Numbered from the stretch's first letter, positions 22,835-32,030 are shown. The stretch: DNA of 64,000 bases from Gilichinskyi gelida (GCA_038040385.1 JBBPII010000001.1:310001-374000), one strand, 5' to 3'. Notes: generated from the letters alone by a model not told the origin. Program-made: numbers and translations.

Positions 22835-25800
22835 TCAGCCCGTCGACGGAACCAGCAAACTCTCGAAATTCGCCGCCGGCACCGGCGCATGAATCAAATA
22901 CCCCTGCATCTGATCGCACCCGCACCGCTTGAGGAAGCTGGCCTGCTCGCTGAACTCCACCCCCTCGGCGATCACCTTCAGCCGCAGGCTGTGGCCCATG
23001 GCGATGATGGCGGTGACGATGGCGGCGGTGTCGGGGTCGTTGGTGATGTCGCGGACGAACGACTGGTCGATCTTCAGCGTGTCGATGGGGAAGCGCTTGA
23101 GATACGACAGCGACGAATGGCCGGTGCCGAAGTCGTCCAGCGAGATGCGGATGCCGAGCTTCTTGAGGTCGTACAGCGTCTTGATGCTCGTCTCCGGACT
23201 CTGCATGGCGCTCGACTCGGTGATCTCCAGCTCCAGCAGCCGGGCGGGGAGGCCGGTGTCCTCCAGCACTTCGCGCACGCGCTCGAGGAGGTCCGGCGAC
23301 TGCAGTTGGGTGACCGAGAGGTTCACGGCCAGCGAGAGGTTGCGGAAGCCGGCGTCGTGCCACGCCTTGGCCTGCGTGCACGCCGAGCGCAGGACCCAAT
23401 TGCCGATCGGCACCATCACCCCGACCGCCTCGGCCAGCGGGATGAACGTCCCCGGCGCGATCGACCCCATCTCCGGATGGTCCCATCGCAGCAGGGCCTC
23501 CATTCCGGTGATGGTGCCGGAGCGGAGGTCGAAGATCGGCTGGTAGTGGACGGCCAGCTCGTCGTGGGTGAGGACGCGGCGCAGTCCGTGCTCGATGGCG
23601 ATGCGCTGCAGGGCGCGGGCGTTCACCGTGGCGTTGAAGAGCTGGTAGTTGTCGCGTCCCACCTCCTTGGCCTGGTACATCGCCGTGTCGGCGCTCTTGA
23701 TCAGCGTCTCGGCGTCGAGGCCGTCCTCGGGATAGAGGCTGATGCCGATGCTGGTGGTGGTGAAGAATTCGCGCCCTTCGATGTGGAACGGGTATCTGAC
23801 CGCCTCGAGGATCTTCTGCGCGACGACGGCGGCGTCTTCGGCGCGGACCAGGTTCGGCAGCAGGAGGGTGAACTCGTCGCCGCCCAGGCGGGCCACGGTG
23901 TCGCTCTCGCGGACGCAGGCGCCGACGCGCGCGGCGACGGCCTGCAGGAGCTGATCGCCGATGTTGTGGCCGAGCGAGTCGTTGATGATCTTGAAGCGGT
24001 CGAGATCGAGGAACAGCACTGCCAGGCGCGAGTGGTCGCGCTGCGCGTGCGACAACGCGACGGTGAGCCGGTCCTTGAACAGCAGGCGGTTGGGGAGGTT
24101 GGTCAGGGCGTCGTGGTACGCCAGATGTTTGATCTGCTCCTCGGCGTAGGTCCGCTCGGTGATGTCGCGCACCACGCAGACCATGCTGTTGCCTTCGATG
24201 CCGGTGAGTGAGATCTCCTGCGGGAAGGTGCCGGCATTGTGGCGAAGGCCGGTGGCCTCGCCGCGCCATCGGCCGCGCTCCTTCACCATCGGGATGACGG
24301 TGGTGACCAGCCGCACCTGTTCGGGCGGCTCATAGAGATCGCACAGCGAGCGGCCGAGGAGGGCCTGGGCGTTGGGCCATCCGAAGAGCTTGGCCAGCGC
24401 TTCGTTGGCGTAGGTGAACTCCAGCAATTCGTCGACGATGCCGATGCCGTCCATGGCCGCCTTCATGGCGGCGGCCTGCGTGCGCAGCATCTGCTCGGCT
24501 TGTTTTCTCTCGGTGACGTCGGCGGCGACGTGGAGGAATCCGGTGAGGAAGCCCTCGTCGTTGCGCAGCGCGGTCACCGACTGGACCACGGTGATCGGCG
24601 CGAGGTCCTTGCGCACCCAGGTCCATTCGCGCTCGTCGAGGCCTTCGATCGCCGCGCGGCGGATCAATCCGTCGAAGCCGCCGACGTGCGCGCCGTAGTC
24701 GACGGCCAGCCGCGCGGCGTGCTCGGCGACTTCGTCGTCGCGGTGGACGGCGAGGATGGACTGGAGGCCGATCATCTCCGCGGCGCTGTAGCCGAGCATG
24801 CGCTCCGCGCCGCTGTTGAAGACGGTGATGACGCCGTGCGGGTCGGTGGCGATGATGGCCACGCGGGTGGCGGCGTCGAGCACGGCGCGGCGCTGCGCAT
24901 CGGCGGCGGCCACGGCCTGCTCGGCGATCTTGCGCTCGGTGATGTCGTGGATGATCGAGTAGAGGAGCTGCCGGCCGCCCAGCTCGATGGGGCCGGAGTG
25001 GACCTCGACGTCGCGCAGCTCGCCGCCGGCCAGGCGGTGCTGGAAGATGAAGTAGCTGCGCTGCTGCGTCGTCGCCCGCGCCATCTCCCGTCGCAGCCCC
25101 TCTTCGCCGAGCGGGTTGATGTCCCAGATGTGCATGGTCCGGAGGGTCTCGATGGGCCAGCCGTAGAACTCGGCCGCGGCGACGTTGGCGTCTACGATGG
25201 CGCCGCTGACGGGATCGATGACGAACTGCACGGCGCGGGTGTTCTCGAACATCTGGCGGTAGCGGCGCTCGCTCTCGCGGATGGCGTCTTCCTGCCGTTT
25301 CTGTTCGATGGCCGAGGCCACGTGCTGGGCGACGAAGACGAGAATGTCGAGGTCCTGGCGCGTGTAGCGCTTCGTTTCGTCGTAGGACTGCACGCCGATG
25401 ACGCCCCACGTCACCTCGCCGCTCTTGAGCGGAACGCCGAGCCAGTCGACCGAGGGGGCGCCGATCTGCATCACCTCGCCGGCGGCTTCCAGTTGTTCGA
25501 ACTTCTCCGGCGTGACCAGGATGGCTTGGCCGGTGCGGAGGACGTAGGAGGTCATCCCATGGCCCGGCGGGCGTCCCTCGGGCGCGGAATCGTACTGGTC
25601 GACGAAGTAGGGGAAGGTGAGGATGTCGCGCCCGCGGTCGTACTCGGCGATGTAGAAGTTCGTGGCGTCCATCAGGGTGCCCACGATCTTGTGCACGGCT
25701 TGGTAGAACTCGTCGAGGTTGCGCGAGTCGCGGCTCAGCTTCGCGATCTGAAACAGCGCGCCGTGCAGCGTCTCGCGGCGGACGATGTCGGAGACGTCGC

Positions 25801-26233
25801 GGAAATACCATGCCCGGCCGGTGATCGTTTCCCCCGTCATCACCGGCACCGAGGCGCGCGAGAGCACCCGCCCGTCCTTGAGCGGAACGGGGTCGTTGCT
25901 GCGCACTTCCTCGGGGTGGTGATACAGATAGTTCACCAGCTCGATGAAGGACTCCCAGTCGTCGACGCGCTCGGCGGCATAGCCGAGCAACTCGTTGTCG
26001 TCGGCGGTCGCCGCCACCTCGGGCGGGATCTCCCAGATCTCCAGGAAGCGGCGGTTGTACGAGAGGATCTTCCCCTCGCTGTCGACCACCAGGATGCCGT
26101 CGATGGTCGCTTCCTGCTGCGCCTTGAGGATGCCGATGGTGGTGCGCATCGAGGCGCGCGCACGGCCGCCATGCAGCCAGCGCGCGAGCGCGCGCTTTGC
26201 CTTATCGAGATGTCGGGGAGAGACGACGTCCAT
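22835..26233 (-). CDS. Multi-PAS/GAF GGDEF-EAL cyclic-di-GMP enzyme
   Basis: The protein has 1132 residues. An N-terminal PAS (TIDGILVVDSEGKILSYNRR) is followed by a PAS-like segment with the linker HGALFQIAKLSRDSRNLDEF, then a GAF domain (ILTFPYFVDQYDSAPEGRPP, LGVPLKSGEVTWGVIGVQ). At least three more PAS domains follow, each closed by a DITER/DVTER hinge. The GGDEF domain has an intact RLGGDEF near residue 782 and DLDRFKIINDSLGH. The EAL domain has EALLRWDHP near residue 909 and the later DDFGTGHSSLSYL. Both active-site signatures are canonical, so synthesis and hydrolysis of c-di-GMP are both possible. No membrane segments are seen, so it is likely a cytosolic sensor. Confidence 0.93.
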   Translation of the reverse strand: MDVVSPRHLDKAKRALARWLHGGRARASMRTTIGILKAQQEATIDGILVVDSEGKILSYNRRFLEIWEIPPEVAATADDNELLGYAAERVDDWESFIELVNYLYHHPEEVRSNDPVPLKDGRVLSRASVPVMTGETITGRAWYFRDVSDIVRRETLHGALFQIAKLSRDSRNLDEFYQAVHKIVGTLMDATNFYIAEYDRGRDILTFPYFVDQYDSAPEGRPPGHGMTSYVLRTGQAILVTPEKFEQLEAAGEVMQIGAPSVDWLGVPLKSGEVTWGVIGVQSYDETKRYTRQDLDILVFVAQHVASAIEQKRQEDAIRESERRYRQMFENTRAVQFVIDPVSGAIVDANVAAAEFYGWPIETLRTMHIWDINPLGEEGLRREMARATTQQRSYFIFQHRLAGGELRDVEVHSGPIELGGRQLLYSIIHDITERKIAEQAVAAADAQRRAVLDAATRVAIIATDPHGVITVFNSGAERMLGYSAAEMIGLQSILAVHRDDEVAEHAARLAVDYGAHVGGFDGLIRRAAIEGLDEREWTWVRKDLAPITVVQSVTALRNDEGFLTGFLHVAADVTERKQAEQMLRTQAAAMKAAMDGIGIVDELLEFTYANEALAKLFGWPNAQALLGRSLCDLYEPPEQVRLVTTVIPMVKERGRWRGEATGLRHNAGTFPQEISLTGIEGNSMVCVVRDITERTYAEEQIKHLAYHDALTNLPNRLLFKDRLTVALSHAQRDHSRLAVLFLDLDRFKIINDSLGHNIGDQLLQAVAARVGACVRESDTVARLGGDEFTLLLPNLVRAEDAAVVAQKILEAVRYPFHIEGREFFTTTSIGISLYPEDGLDAETLIKSADTAMYQAKEVGRDNYQLFNATVNARALQRIAIEHGLRRVLTHDELAVHYQPIFDLRSGTITGMEALLRWDHPEMGSIAPGTFIPLAEAVGVMVPIGNWVLRSACTQAKAWHDAGFRNLSLAVNLSVTQLQSPDLLERVREVLEDTGLPARLLELEITESSAMQSPETSIKTLYDLKKLGIRISLDDFGTGHSSLSYLKRFPIDTLKIDQSFVRDITNDPDTAAIVTAIIAMGHSLRLKVIAEGVEFSEQASFLKRCGCDQMQGYLIHAPVPAANFESLLVPSTG

Positions 26234-26284
26234 GCAGGGTTGCTGCTACGAGCTGTTGCGCGACGGAACTATTGTAGCGGACGG

Positions 26285-26941
26285 CTACTCGTCAGGACGT
26301 TTGTACGCCCGAAAAAGCTGCCACTGCTGGTAGCTCGAATGGACGTACCAAAGCATCAGCAGCGACAGGAAAAACTGGCGCGACCAGAGGCCCAGGAGAG
26401 CCAGCAGGACGCCGACCACAATTGACGTCCATATCGATATCACGAAGGCCGTCCGCTCCGGAACGAACAGCCGGAGGAAGTTGCGCAGCATGCTCGCGCC
26501 GTCCAGCGGCCCCACCGGCATCAGGTTGAAGATCCCCCACACGATGTTCGCCCACACCAGCAGCGGGATGAGCGCGCTGAAGAATGGATCGTGCGGCGGC
26601 GGGACCAGCCGCAGTCCGAAGGCCAGCACGAGGCTGGACGCCGGCCCGGCGGCGCTGATCAGCAGGTCCTGCCACGGCTTGGCCCGCCGCTGGTTGATGG
26701 TGACCCCGCCGATGCCGCCGAGGACGATGGCGCTGGGCCCGAACCCGAACGCGCCGATGGTCGCCGCATGCGCCAGCTCGTGAATGAGGATGCTGATGAA
26801 GAGCACCGGCGCCCACAGCAGCGCGTCGCGCATCCCCACCTGCTGCGCGTAGCTGAAGACGAAGAAGGCGATGAGGATGATGAAGGTGAAGTCGAGGGTG
26901 ATGGTGGTGCCGAAAATCGTGCCGAGGTGGATGCGACCCAT
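26285..26941 (-). CDS. M50-family (site-2-protease-like) membrane metallopeptidase
   Basis: The 218-residue protein starts at ATG 26941 (MGRIHLGTIFGTTITLDFTF). HELAH in the second helix (FISILIHELAHAATIGAFG) binds zinc, and NLMPVGPLDGASML supplies the downstream aspartate typical of S2P/SpoIVFB enzymes. There are six hydrophobic segments and no PDZ or CBS domain. Such peptidases cleave membrane-bound regulators. A longer frame extends to 27049 but runs through a palindromic repeat. The substrate is unknown and no anti-sigma factor is nearby. Confidence 0.9.
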   Translation of the reverse strand: MGRIHLGTIFGTTITLDFTFIILIAFFVFSYAQQVGMRDALLWAPVLFISILIHELAHAATIGAFGFGPSAIVLGGIGGVTINQRRAKPWQDLLISAAGPASSLVLAFGLRLVPPPHDPFFSALIPLLVWANIVWGIFNLMPVGPLDGASMLRNFLRLFVPERTAFVISIWTSIVVGVLLALLGLWSRQFFLSLLMLWYVHSSYQQWQLFRAYKRPDE

Positions 26942-26983
26942 CCGTGGAGTATAGAAGTTCGAAGCTCGAGGTTCGAATCCCTC

Positions 26984-27027
26984 CTCCGCGTCTCCGCGTG
27001 AATCGTTTCTCACGCGGAGGCGCGGAG
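26984..27027. repeat. Strong hairpin repeat (ctccgcgtctccgcgtga)
   Basis: The arms ctccgcgtctccgcgtga and tcacgcggaggcgcggag pair over 18 bp with one mismatch and an 8-nt loop. It lies between the divergent M50 peptidase and response regulator genes. No T-run follows, so it is not a standard terminator. Confidence 0.8.
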
Positions 27028-27090
27028 AGTACGGACTTCGGTGACGCACGTTTCTTGCATCTGGTTCGCGCGGGATCGAGAGGTGCAGAA

Positions 27091-27486
27091 ATGCCAGTCG
27101 TTCTGGTTGCGGAAGATGACGCCGCCATTCGCAAGCTCATTTGCGCCGTGGTGCGCAAGCAGGGGGTGGAGGTCGTCTCCGCGGCCGACGGCGCGGAAGC
27201 GATCGCCCGGACGCAGGAAGGCCCCTTCGACGCGCTGCTGCTCGACCTGATGATGCCGAACCAGAGCGGGTGGGCGGTGATGGAGCAGTTGAGCGTCGCC
27301 CAGTCGCCTCTCCTGGCAAAAACGGTCGTCATCACCGCGGCGTCGGATCGCGAGATCGGCCACCTTCCCGAACAGACCCGCGTGCTGCGCAAGCCCTTCG
27401 ACCTCCGCGAGCTGGTGCGCACGCTGCGCGAGACGGTCGGCATGCCCACCGACGAGACGGCGCCGCTGGGCGCCCATCCGGGGTAG
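27091..27486 (+). CDS. Single-domain response regulator receiver
   Basis: The 131-residue protein starts at ATG 27091 (MPVVLVAEDDAAIRKLICAV). The acidic pair EDD, the phosphoacceptor in LLLDLMMPNQSG, T in VVITAAS and K in VLRKPFDLREL are all present, so phosphorylation is expected. There is no output domain. No cognate kinase is adjacent. The short C-terminal tail (PTDETAPLGAHPG) is disordered. Confidence 0.9.
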   Translation: MPVVLVAEDDAAIRKLICAVVRKQGVEVVSAADGAEAIARTQEGPFDALLLDLMMPNQSGWAVMEQLSVAQSPLLAKTVVITAASDREIGHLPEQTRVLRKPFDLRELVRTLRETVGMPTDETAPLGAHPG

Positions 27487-27533
27487 ATCTTTATCGCCCG
27501 ACAAGGAAAAATCCTTGCTAGAATCCTTGTTCG

Positions 27534-27824
27534 ATGGCCAAAGTTACCAGCAAGCTCCAGGTCACCATTCCGCGCCACCTGGCGCGCGAATATGGCATCA
27601 GTCCCGGCGACGAAGTGCAGTGGTCGGCAGCCGGCGACGCCATTCGCATTGCTCCGGCGTCCCTTCGTCATGACCAGCCGCTGAGCGTCGAACTCCGCCT
27701 GAAGCTGTTCGATGCCGCGACCGAGCGCCAGAGGAAGCGGCAGCGCGGGAAGCGAAAAGAGCGCCCTCCGCGCGATCGCGGCTGGACCCGCGAAGACCTC
27801 TACGACCGTGACCGCACTCGTTGA
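27534..27824 (+). CDS. AbrB/MazE-type antitoxin (VapB-like)
   Basis: The 96-residue protein begins MAKVTSKLQVTIPRHLAREY and continues GISPGDEVQWSAAGDAIRIA, a swapped-hairpin AbrB DNA-binding domain. The C-terminal half is very basic (ERQRKRQRGKRKERPP) and then WTREDLYDRDR, the segment that usually grips the toxin. It overlaps the PIN-toxin gene by 17 bp. VapBC-type modules are autoregulated by the complex. Confidence 0.88.
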   Translation: MAKVTSKLQVTIPRHLAREYGISPGDEVQWSAAGDAIRIAPASLRHDQPLSVELRLKLFDAATERQRKRQRGKRKERPPRDRGWTREDLYDRDRTR

Positions 27825-28233
27825 CACGAACGTCCTCGTCTACCGCTTCGATCCGCGCGATCCCGCGAAGCAGTCGCGCGCGATCGAAGTACTTCGTCGC
27901 GGGATCGCGGACGAGGCGATTCGGATCTCGCATCAAGCGGTAGTGGAATTCCATGCGGCTGTGATTCGGCCGCTGGCCGGCCGATCGTCGTTGCTCACTG
28001 CTGCGGACGCCCGCCGCGAGACGGAAGAGCTGTTGAGTGAATTCATCGTCGTCTATCCGAACGACGCCGTCGTCCGGACGGCGTTGCGAGGAATGGCTGC
28101 CTATCAGCTCTCGTGGTTCGACGCGTTGATGTGGGCGCACGCGGAGGAGTACGGCCTCAATGAGCTGATCTCGGAAGACTTCCAGCACGATCGGATGTAC
28201 GGGAGCGTGCGCGTCGTCAATCCGTTCCTCTGA
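27808..28233 (+). CDS. PIN-domain toxin (VapC-like)
   Basis: The 141-residue protein starts at GTG 27808 within the antitoxin gene. TALVDTNVLVYRFDPRD carries the first catalytic aspartate; EFHAAVIRP, SWFDALMWAHAEEYG and LISEDFQHDR supply the remaining acidic residues of a PIN ribonuclease. Members cleave tRNA, rRNA or mRNA; the target is not predictable here. All four acidic positions look intact, so the toxin is probably active. Confidence 0.9.
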   Translation: MTALVDTNVLVYRFDPRDPAKQSRAIEVLRRGIADEAIRISHQAVVEFHAAVIRPLAGRSSLLTAADARRETEELLSEFIVVYPNDAVVRTALRGMAAYQLSWFDALMWAHAEEYGLNELISEDFQHDRMYGSVRVVNPFL

Positions 28234-28247
28234 GGTACCCTCCCGCC

Positions 28248-29369
28248 ATGCATTTCGAGACGAAGGCCATCCACTCCGGCGCGCACATCGACGAGGAGAC
28301 CGGGGCGGTCGCGCCGCCGATCCACCTATCCACAACCTTCGAGCGCCGCGCGGACGATGGGGAGCCATCACACGGCTACAGCTACATCCGCGATCACAAT
28401 CCGACGCAGACGCGGCTGGAAGAGGCGCTGGCGGCGATCGACTCGGCCGAGGGGGCCATGGCGTTCGCGTCAGGGATGGCGGCAGCCTCGTGCCTGCTGC
28501 AGGCGCTGCCCGGCGGCGCGCACGTGATCCTGCCCGACGACGGCTACTACGCCGTCCGCACGCTGGCATCCGACTTTTTCCCCCGCTGGGGACTGACGCA
28601 CACCTTCGTGGAGATGGCGGACCTCGGCGCGGTGGAGCGCGCGGCGCGCGCGGAGACGCGCGTGATCTGGGGGGAGTCGCCGTCCAATCCGCTGATGAAG
28701 ATCGCCGACCTCGGCGCTCTTGCACGCATCGCGCACGCCGCCGGCGCGATGCTCGTCGTCGACGGCACCTTCGCCACGCCGGCGCTGCAGCGGCCGATCG
28801 AGCTCGGCGCCGACGCCGTCCTCCACTCCACGACCAAGTACCTCGGCGGACACAGCGACGTCCACGGCGGCAGCGCGGGGTTCGCGCGTCGCGACGCCTA
28901 TTTCACAGCGGTAGCCCACGCGCGCACCATCACCGGCGGCGTCGCCTCGCCCTTCAACTCCTGGCTCGTCCTCCGCGGCATCCGCTCGCTCGCGGCGCGC
29001 ATGCGCGTGCATTGCGAGAACGCCATGGCCGTGGCGCGCTTTCTCGAAGGCCACCCGCGCGTCGAGGCGGTGCACTATCCGGGGCTGCCGTCGCACTCGG
29101 GACACGAGGTCGCTGCGCGGCAGATGTCAGCCTTCGGCGGGATGATGTCGTTCCTCGTCCGCGGCGGCGCGAAGGAGGCCCTCGGCGTCGCGGCGAAGAC
29201 GAAGCTGTTCGTCCGCGCCACGTCGCTCGGCGGCGTGGAGAGCCTCATCGAGCACCGCGCGTCGAGCGAGGGGGCGGGAAGCCGCACGGCGCCGAATCTG
29301 CTGCGCGTATCGATCGGCCTGGAGCACGCCGAGGACCTGATCGGAGACCTCCGCCAGGCGCTAGAATGA
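28248..29369 (+). CDS. Cys/Met-metabolism PLP-dependent enzyme (cystathionine synthase/lyase type)
   Basis: The 373-residue protein is a full-length member. FETKAIHSGAHIDEETGAVA, PPIHLSTTFER, YSYIRDHNPTQTRLEEALAA and FASGMAAASCLLQAL precede the PLP lysine in HSTTKYLGGHSDVHGG near residue 203. The C-terminus has SLGGVESLIEHRAS and LLRVSIGLEHAEDLIGDLRQ. The family includes cystathionine gamma-synthase, gamma-lyase and methionine gamma-lyase. Sequence alone does not distinguish them, and no methionine genes adjoin. It is followed closely by a small zinc-ribbon protein gene and an agmatinase-like gene. Confidence 0.9.
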   Translation: MHFETKAIHSGAHIDEETGAVAPPIHLSTTFERRADDGEPSHGYSYIRDHNPTQTRLEEALAAIDSAEGAMAFASGMAAASCLLQALPGGAHVILPDDGYYAVRTLASDFFPRWGLTHTFVEMADLGAVERAARAETRVIWGESPSNPLMKIADLGALARIAHAAGAMLVVDGTFATPALQRPIELGADAVLHSTTKYLGGHSDVHGGSAGFARRDAYFTAVAHARTITGGVASPFNSWLVLRGIRSLAARMRVHCENAMAVARFLEGHPRVEAVHYPGLPSHSGHEVAARQMSAFGGMMSFLVRGGAKEALGVAAKTKLFVRATSLGGVESLIEHRASSEGAGSRTAPNLLRVSIGLEHAEDLIGDLRQALE

Positions 29370-29377
29370 CCCTCGCC

Positions 29378-29668
29378 ATGGCCAAGAACTTCGAGATCAT
29401 CTGCCCCTGCTGCGAGGCCGCCATCGTCGTCGACCGCATCTCCGGCGAAGTGCTGCTGCACAAGCCGAAGGAGCGGAAGAGCGGCGTTTCGCTGGAGTCG
29501 ATGGTCGCCGGCCTGGAGACGCAGAAGAGCGAGATGGAAAAGAAGTTCGATCGCGAGATGGCCAGCCAGAAGGACCGCAGCCGCATCCTCGAGGAGAAGT
29601 TCCGCGAGGCCATGGAGCGCGCGGAGAAGTCGGACAAGCCGGTGATCAATCCGATGGATCTGGATTGA
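29378..29668 (+). CDS. Small protein with CPCC motif and coiled coil
   Basis: The 96-residue protein begins MAKNFEIICPCCEAAIVVDR (ATG 29378). An ATG at 29366 overlapping the previous stop codon is also possible. The N-terminal CPCC plus strand pairs look like half of a metal or redox site. The rest, from SMVAGLETQKSEMEKKFDRE onward, is a charged coiled coil ending NPMDLD. It overlaps the agmatinase gene by 4 bp and probably belongs to one transcript with both neighbours. No family was recognised. Confidence 0.6.
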   Translation: MAKNFEIICPCCEAAIVVDRISGEVLLHKPKERKSGVSLESMVAGLETQKSEMEKKFDREMASQKDRSRILEEKFREAMERAEKSDKPVINPMDLD

Positions 29669-30642
29669 GCCCGCAATTCGATCCCGACGCCGCGGCCGGC
29701 GAAGGGTCCGGCATCTACGGCCTCCCGTTCACACCTGATGAGGCGAAGGTGGTCATCGTTCCCGTGCCCTTCGAGGCCACGACGTCGTACGGCGGCGGGA
29801 CGTCGTCCGGTCCGCAGGCGGTGCTCGAGGCGTCCAGGCAGGTCGACCTCTTCGATCGCGAGACGGGGCGTCCGTACGAGCAGGGGATCGCCATGCTCGA
29901 GGTGTCCGAGCAGATCGTCCGCTGGAACGCGGCGGCGACGAAGCTGGCGAAGGCGCACGAGCGCATCGACGAGGTCAACGCCATCGGCGACAAGGTCAAC
30001 GAGTGGGTCTACGCCACGACGATCGGATTGCTGGCCGAGGAGAAGATGGCGGTGACGCTGGGAGGCGATCACTCCGTCCCGTTCGGCGCCATCCGGGCCT
30101 ACGCGGAGCGGTTTCCCGGCCTCGGCATCCTCCACCTCGACGCGCACGCCGACCTCCGCGAGGCGTACGACGGCTTCACCTGGTCGCACGCGTCGATCTT
30201 TCACAACGTGATGACGCGCATCGACGGCGTCGCGCGGCTGGTGCAGGTCGGCGTCCGCGACCTCGGCGCCGCGGAGTCGCGGATGATCGAAGAGTCCGGC
30301 GGCCGCATCGTCACCTTCTTCGATCCCGACCTCGCCGCGCTGAAGGAGGAAGGGAAACCGTGGGCCGCGCTGGCCGATCACATCGTCGCGCACTTGCCGG
30401 ACACGGTTTACCTCTCGTGGGACATCGACGGCCTCGACCCGACGCTCTGCCCGTCGACCGGCACGCCCGTTCCCGGCGGCCTGTCGTGGAACGAGGCCAT
30501 CGGCTTGCTGCGCGCGCTGGTGCGGGCCAAGAAGCGCATCGTCGGCCTCGACCTCTGCGAAGTCGCGCCGGGCGACACCGAGTGGGACGCGAACGTCGGC
30601 GCGCGGCTGCTGTACAAGATGATCGGGTTCGCGCTGCTGTAG
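29665..30642 (+). CDS. Agmatinase/ureohydrolase family enzyme
   Basis: The 325-residue protein starts at TTG 29665, coupled to the previous stop (TTGA). Manganese-binding motifs of the ureohydrolase family are complete: TLGGDHSVPFGAIRAY, HLDAHADLREAYDGFTWSHAS and SWDIDGLDPTLCPSTGTPVP. The last two follow agmatinase more than arginase patterns. Agmatinase turns agmatine into putrescine and urea. The insertion after the GGG of SYGGGTSSGPQAVLEASRQV is typical of prokaryotic agmatinase-like enzymes. The exact guanidino substrate is not proven. The gene ends at a palindromic repeat. Confidence 0.88.
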   Translation: MSPQFDPDAAAGEGSGIYGLPFTPDEAKVVIVPVPFEATTSYGGGTSSGPQAVLEASRQVDLFDRETGRPYEQGIAMLEVSEQIVRWNAAATKLAKAHERIDEVNAIGDKVNEWVYATTIGLLAEEKMAVTLGGDHSVPFGAIRAYAERFPGLGILHLDAHADLREAYDGFTWSHASIFHNVMTRIDGVARLVQVGVRDLGAAESRMIEESGGRIVTFFDPDLAALKEEGKPWAALADHIVAHLPDTVYLSWDIDGLDPTLCPSTGTPVPGGLSWNEAIGLLRALVRAKKRIVGLDLCEVAPGDTEWDANVGARLLYKMIGFALL

Positions 30643-30643
30643 C

Positions 30644-30752
30644 GAGTGGAGCGCCGCCGTCCCGGCGGCTGGCGCGGCGGCGTCCCGCCGCCGATCGGAA
30701 GCGCAGGCGAGACGCCTGCAGGCCAGCCGGCGAGGACGCTGGCGCTCCACTC
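30644..30752. repeat. GC-rich palindromic element, copy B
   Basis: The ends are perfectly inverted, gagtggagcg and cgctccactc. It contains gcaggcgagacgcctgc and ccagccggcgaggacgctgg. It lies between the convergent agmatinase-like and DinB genes. Confidence 0.88.
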
Positions 30753-30765
30753 GCTTCGCGCTGCT

Positions 30766-31245
30766 CTAGCCGGCTTCGTCCCCGGATGGTCCGTAGATCG
30801 ACGGCACCTTGCCGCCCATCGGACGGATGTAGCTGCTGAGCTGCCCGCGGTGATGGATCATGTCGAGGAGAAAGCTCCACAGCATGTTGCCCAGCGAATT
30901 GGGCCAAGCGTTGTCGCCCATCATGATCTTCACCGGCTTCGCGGCTCTGGCTTCATCGAAGCCGGCCAGCCGCTGGCGCAGATTGTTCGTCGCCTCGTCC
31001 CAGGCGGCGATGATCCCGTCGATCGTTGCCGGCTTCCCCCCCATGTCCCACCGGTTCTCGCCCTTTTCGGCCAGATCGCTGAGCGCACGCTGCTCGATCA
31101 CCAACTGCCAGGCCAGATCGCCCGCGGCGCTGGAGCGCTCGTGCGGGCGGTAGTCGAGCTTGTCGCCGGGAAGGGCGCGCAACACCCTTCCGAACGCAGG
31201 CATCTCGGATTCCCAGGTCTGGACGAAGAAATCAGGAACGTTCAT
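30766..31245 (-). CDS. DinB-like protein (DUF664/DinB_2 type)
   Basis: The 159-residue protein (ATG 31245) is a four-helix DinB-fold protein. LDYRPHERSSAAGDLAWQLV carries the first histidine region, and SFLLDMIHHRGQLSSYIRPM carries the typical HHRGQL motif, completing a putative His3 metal site. The C-terminal MGGKVPSIYGPSGDE matches the family end PSIYGP. Members are metal-dependent thiol S-transferases or of unknown role. Confidence 0.88.
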   Translation of the reverse strand: MNVPDFFVQTWESEMPAFGRVLRALPGDKLDYRPHERSSAAGDLAWQLVIEQRALSDLAEKGENRWDMGGKPATIDGIIAAWDEATNNLRQRLAGFDEARAAKPVKIMMGDNAWPNSLGNMLWSFLLDMIHHRGQLSSYIRPMGGKVPSIYGPSGDEAG

Positions 31246-31351
31246 CGCAGTCCTCCTCACAACTGTTGCGACGCAGGGTAATGCGAAACAGGCGAGAAAG
31301 CCTCAGTCGCGGCCGTCTAACTTAACTAGTTGACCTCGAAGGGAGATCGGT

Positions 31352-31945
31352 ATGCGTACCCAACTCGCAGTCGTTGCGGCCTTCGCAGCAGCAAGCTTTC
31401 AAGTTCCAACACCCGCGGTGGCGCAGTGGGTGCCTCGTGGTTCGCTGGCGAACGTTCCGGTCGTAGAGAATTGCGCGGCTACGGGTGGAGACATCGCGGT
31501 CGCGAGACCGGGACCGGTAATCATCTACTGCCAAGCGGCAGCCAACCAACTCAATGCGCAGTGGCCAGGCGCCGGCCACTTTTACTATGTTCACGAATTT
31601 GGACATGTCGCGCTGCAAACCGCTGACGAGCCGCGCGCGGACTGCTGGGCAGCACAGCAACTTCGCAACGCTCCAAACGGTCGCCGAACGCTCGATGCCG
31701 CGATTCGGCATTTCGTCGCACGCCAATATGAACGCGTCAATCCGCGCTACGGCCCAATGCTCCAGAGGGCACAGCGCATCGCAAGCTGCGCCGGAATCCC
31801 GATGCCGTCCGGTTCGTCGACGTCCCTGGGTCGCAGTTGCTGTACGCCGGCCGGCAAGTGCGGGCCCTTTTACAACCAACCCGCTCTTCCGATCGGTAGC
31901 GTCTGTAACTGCGGCCCTGGGTATGTCGGCCAAGTGTGTAACTGA
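31352..31945 (+). CDS. Secreted HExxH protein with Cys-rich EGF-like tail
   Basis: The 197-residue protein has a signal peptide (MRTQLAVVAAFAAASFQVPT ... AVAQ, cut near residue 25). HEFGH near residue 81 followed by DEPRADCWAAQQL forms a zinc-metallopeptidase-like core (HExxH then a D/E-ADC segment). The last 45 residues are cysteine-rich and end in CNCGPGYVGQVCN, an EGF-like pattern (C-x-C-x2-G-Y-x-G-x2-C) uncommon in small bacterial proteins. A good ribosome site, aagggag, precedes the start. Only one EGF-like half is visible. Proteolytic activity is inferred only from the motif. Confidence 0.65.
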   Translation: MRTQLAVVAAFAAASFQVPTPAVAQWVPRGSLANVPVVENCAATGGDIAVARPGPVIIYCQAAANQLNAQWPGAGHFYYVHEFGHVALQTADEPRADCWAAQQLRNAPNGRRTLDAAIRHFVARQYERVNPRYGPMLQRAQRIASCAGIPMPSGSSTSLGRSCCTPAGKCGPFYNQPALPIGSVCNCGPGYVGQVCN

Positions 31946-32030
31946 GCGCGCGTGAACCGCGGCCAACTCTTGCTGAGCGAAGGAACGTCTCAATCGTCGA
32001 TCGCCCCACCCATGACAGAGGAGAGAACCA

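Noticed and set aside
26961..26990. tRNA-like T-loop, ggttcgaatccctcc
   Set aside because: The flanking bases do not form acceptor, D or anticodon stems of a tRNA; the sequence belongs to a palindromic repeat region (ttcgaa...ttcgaa).
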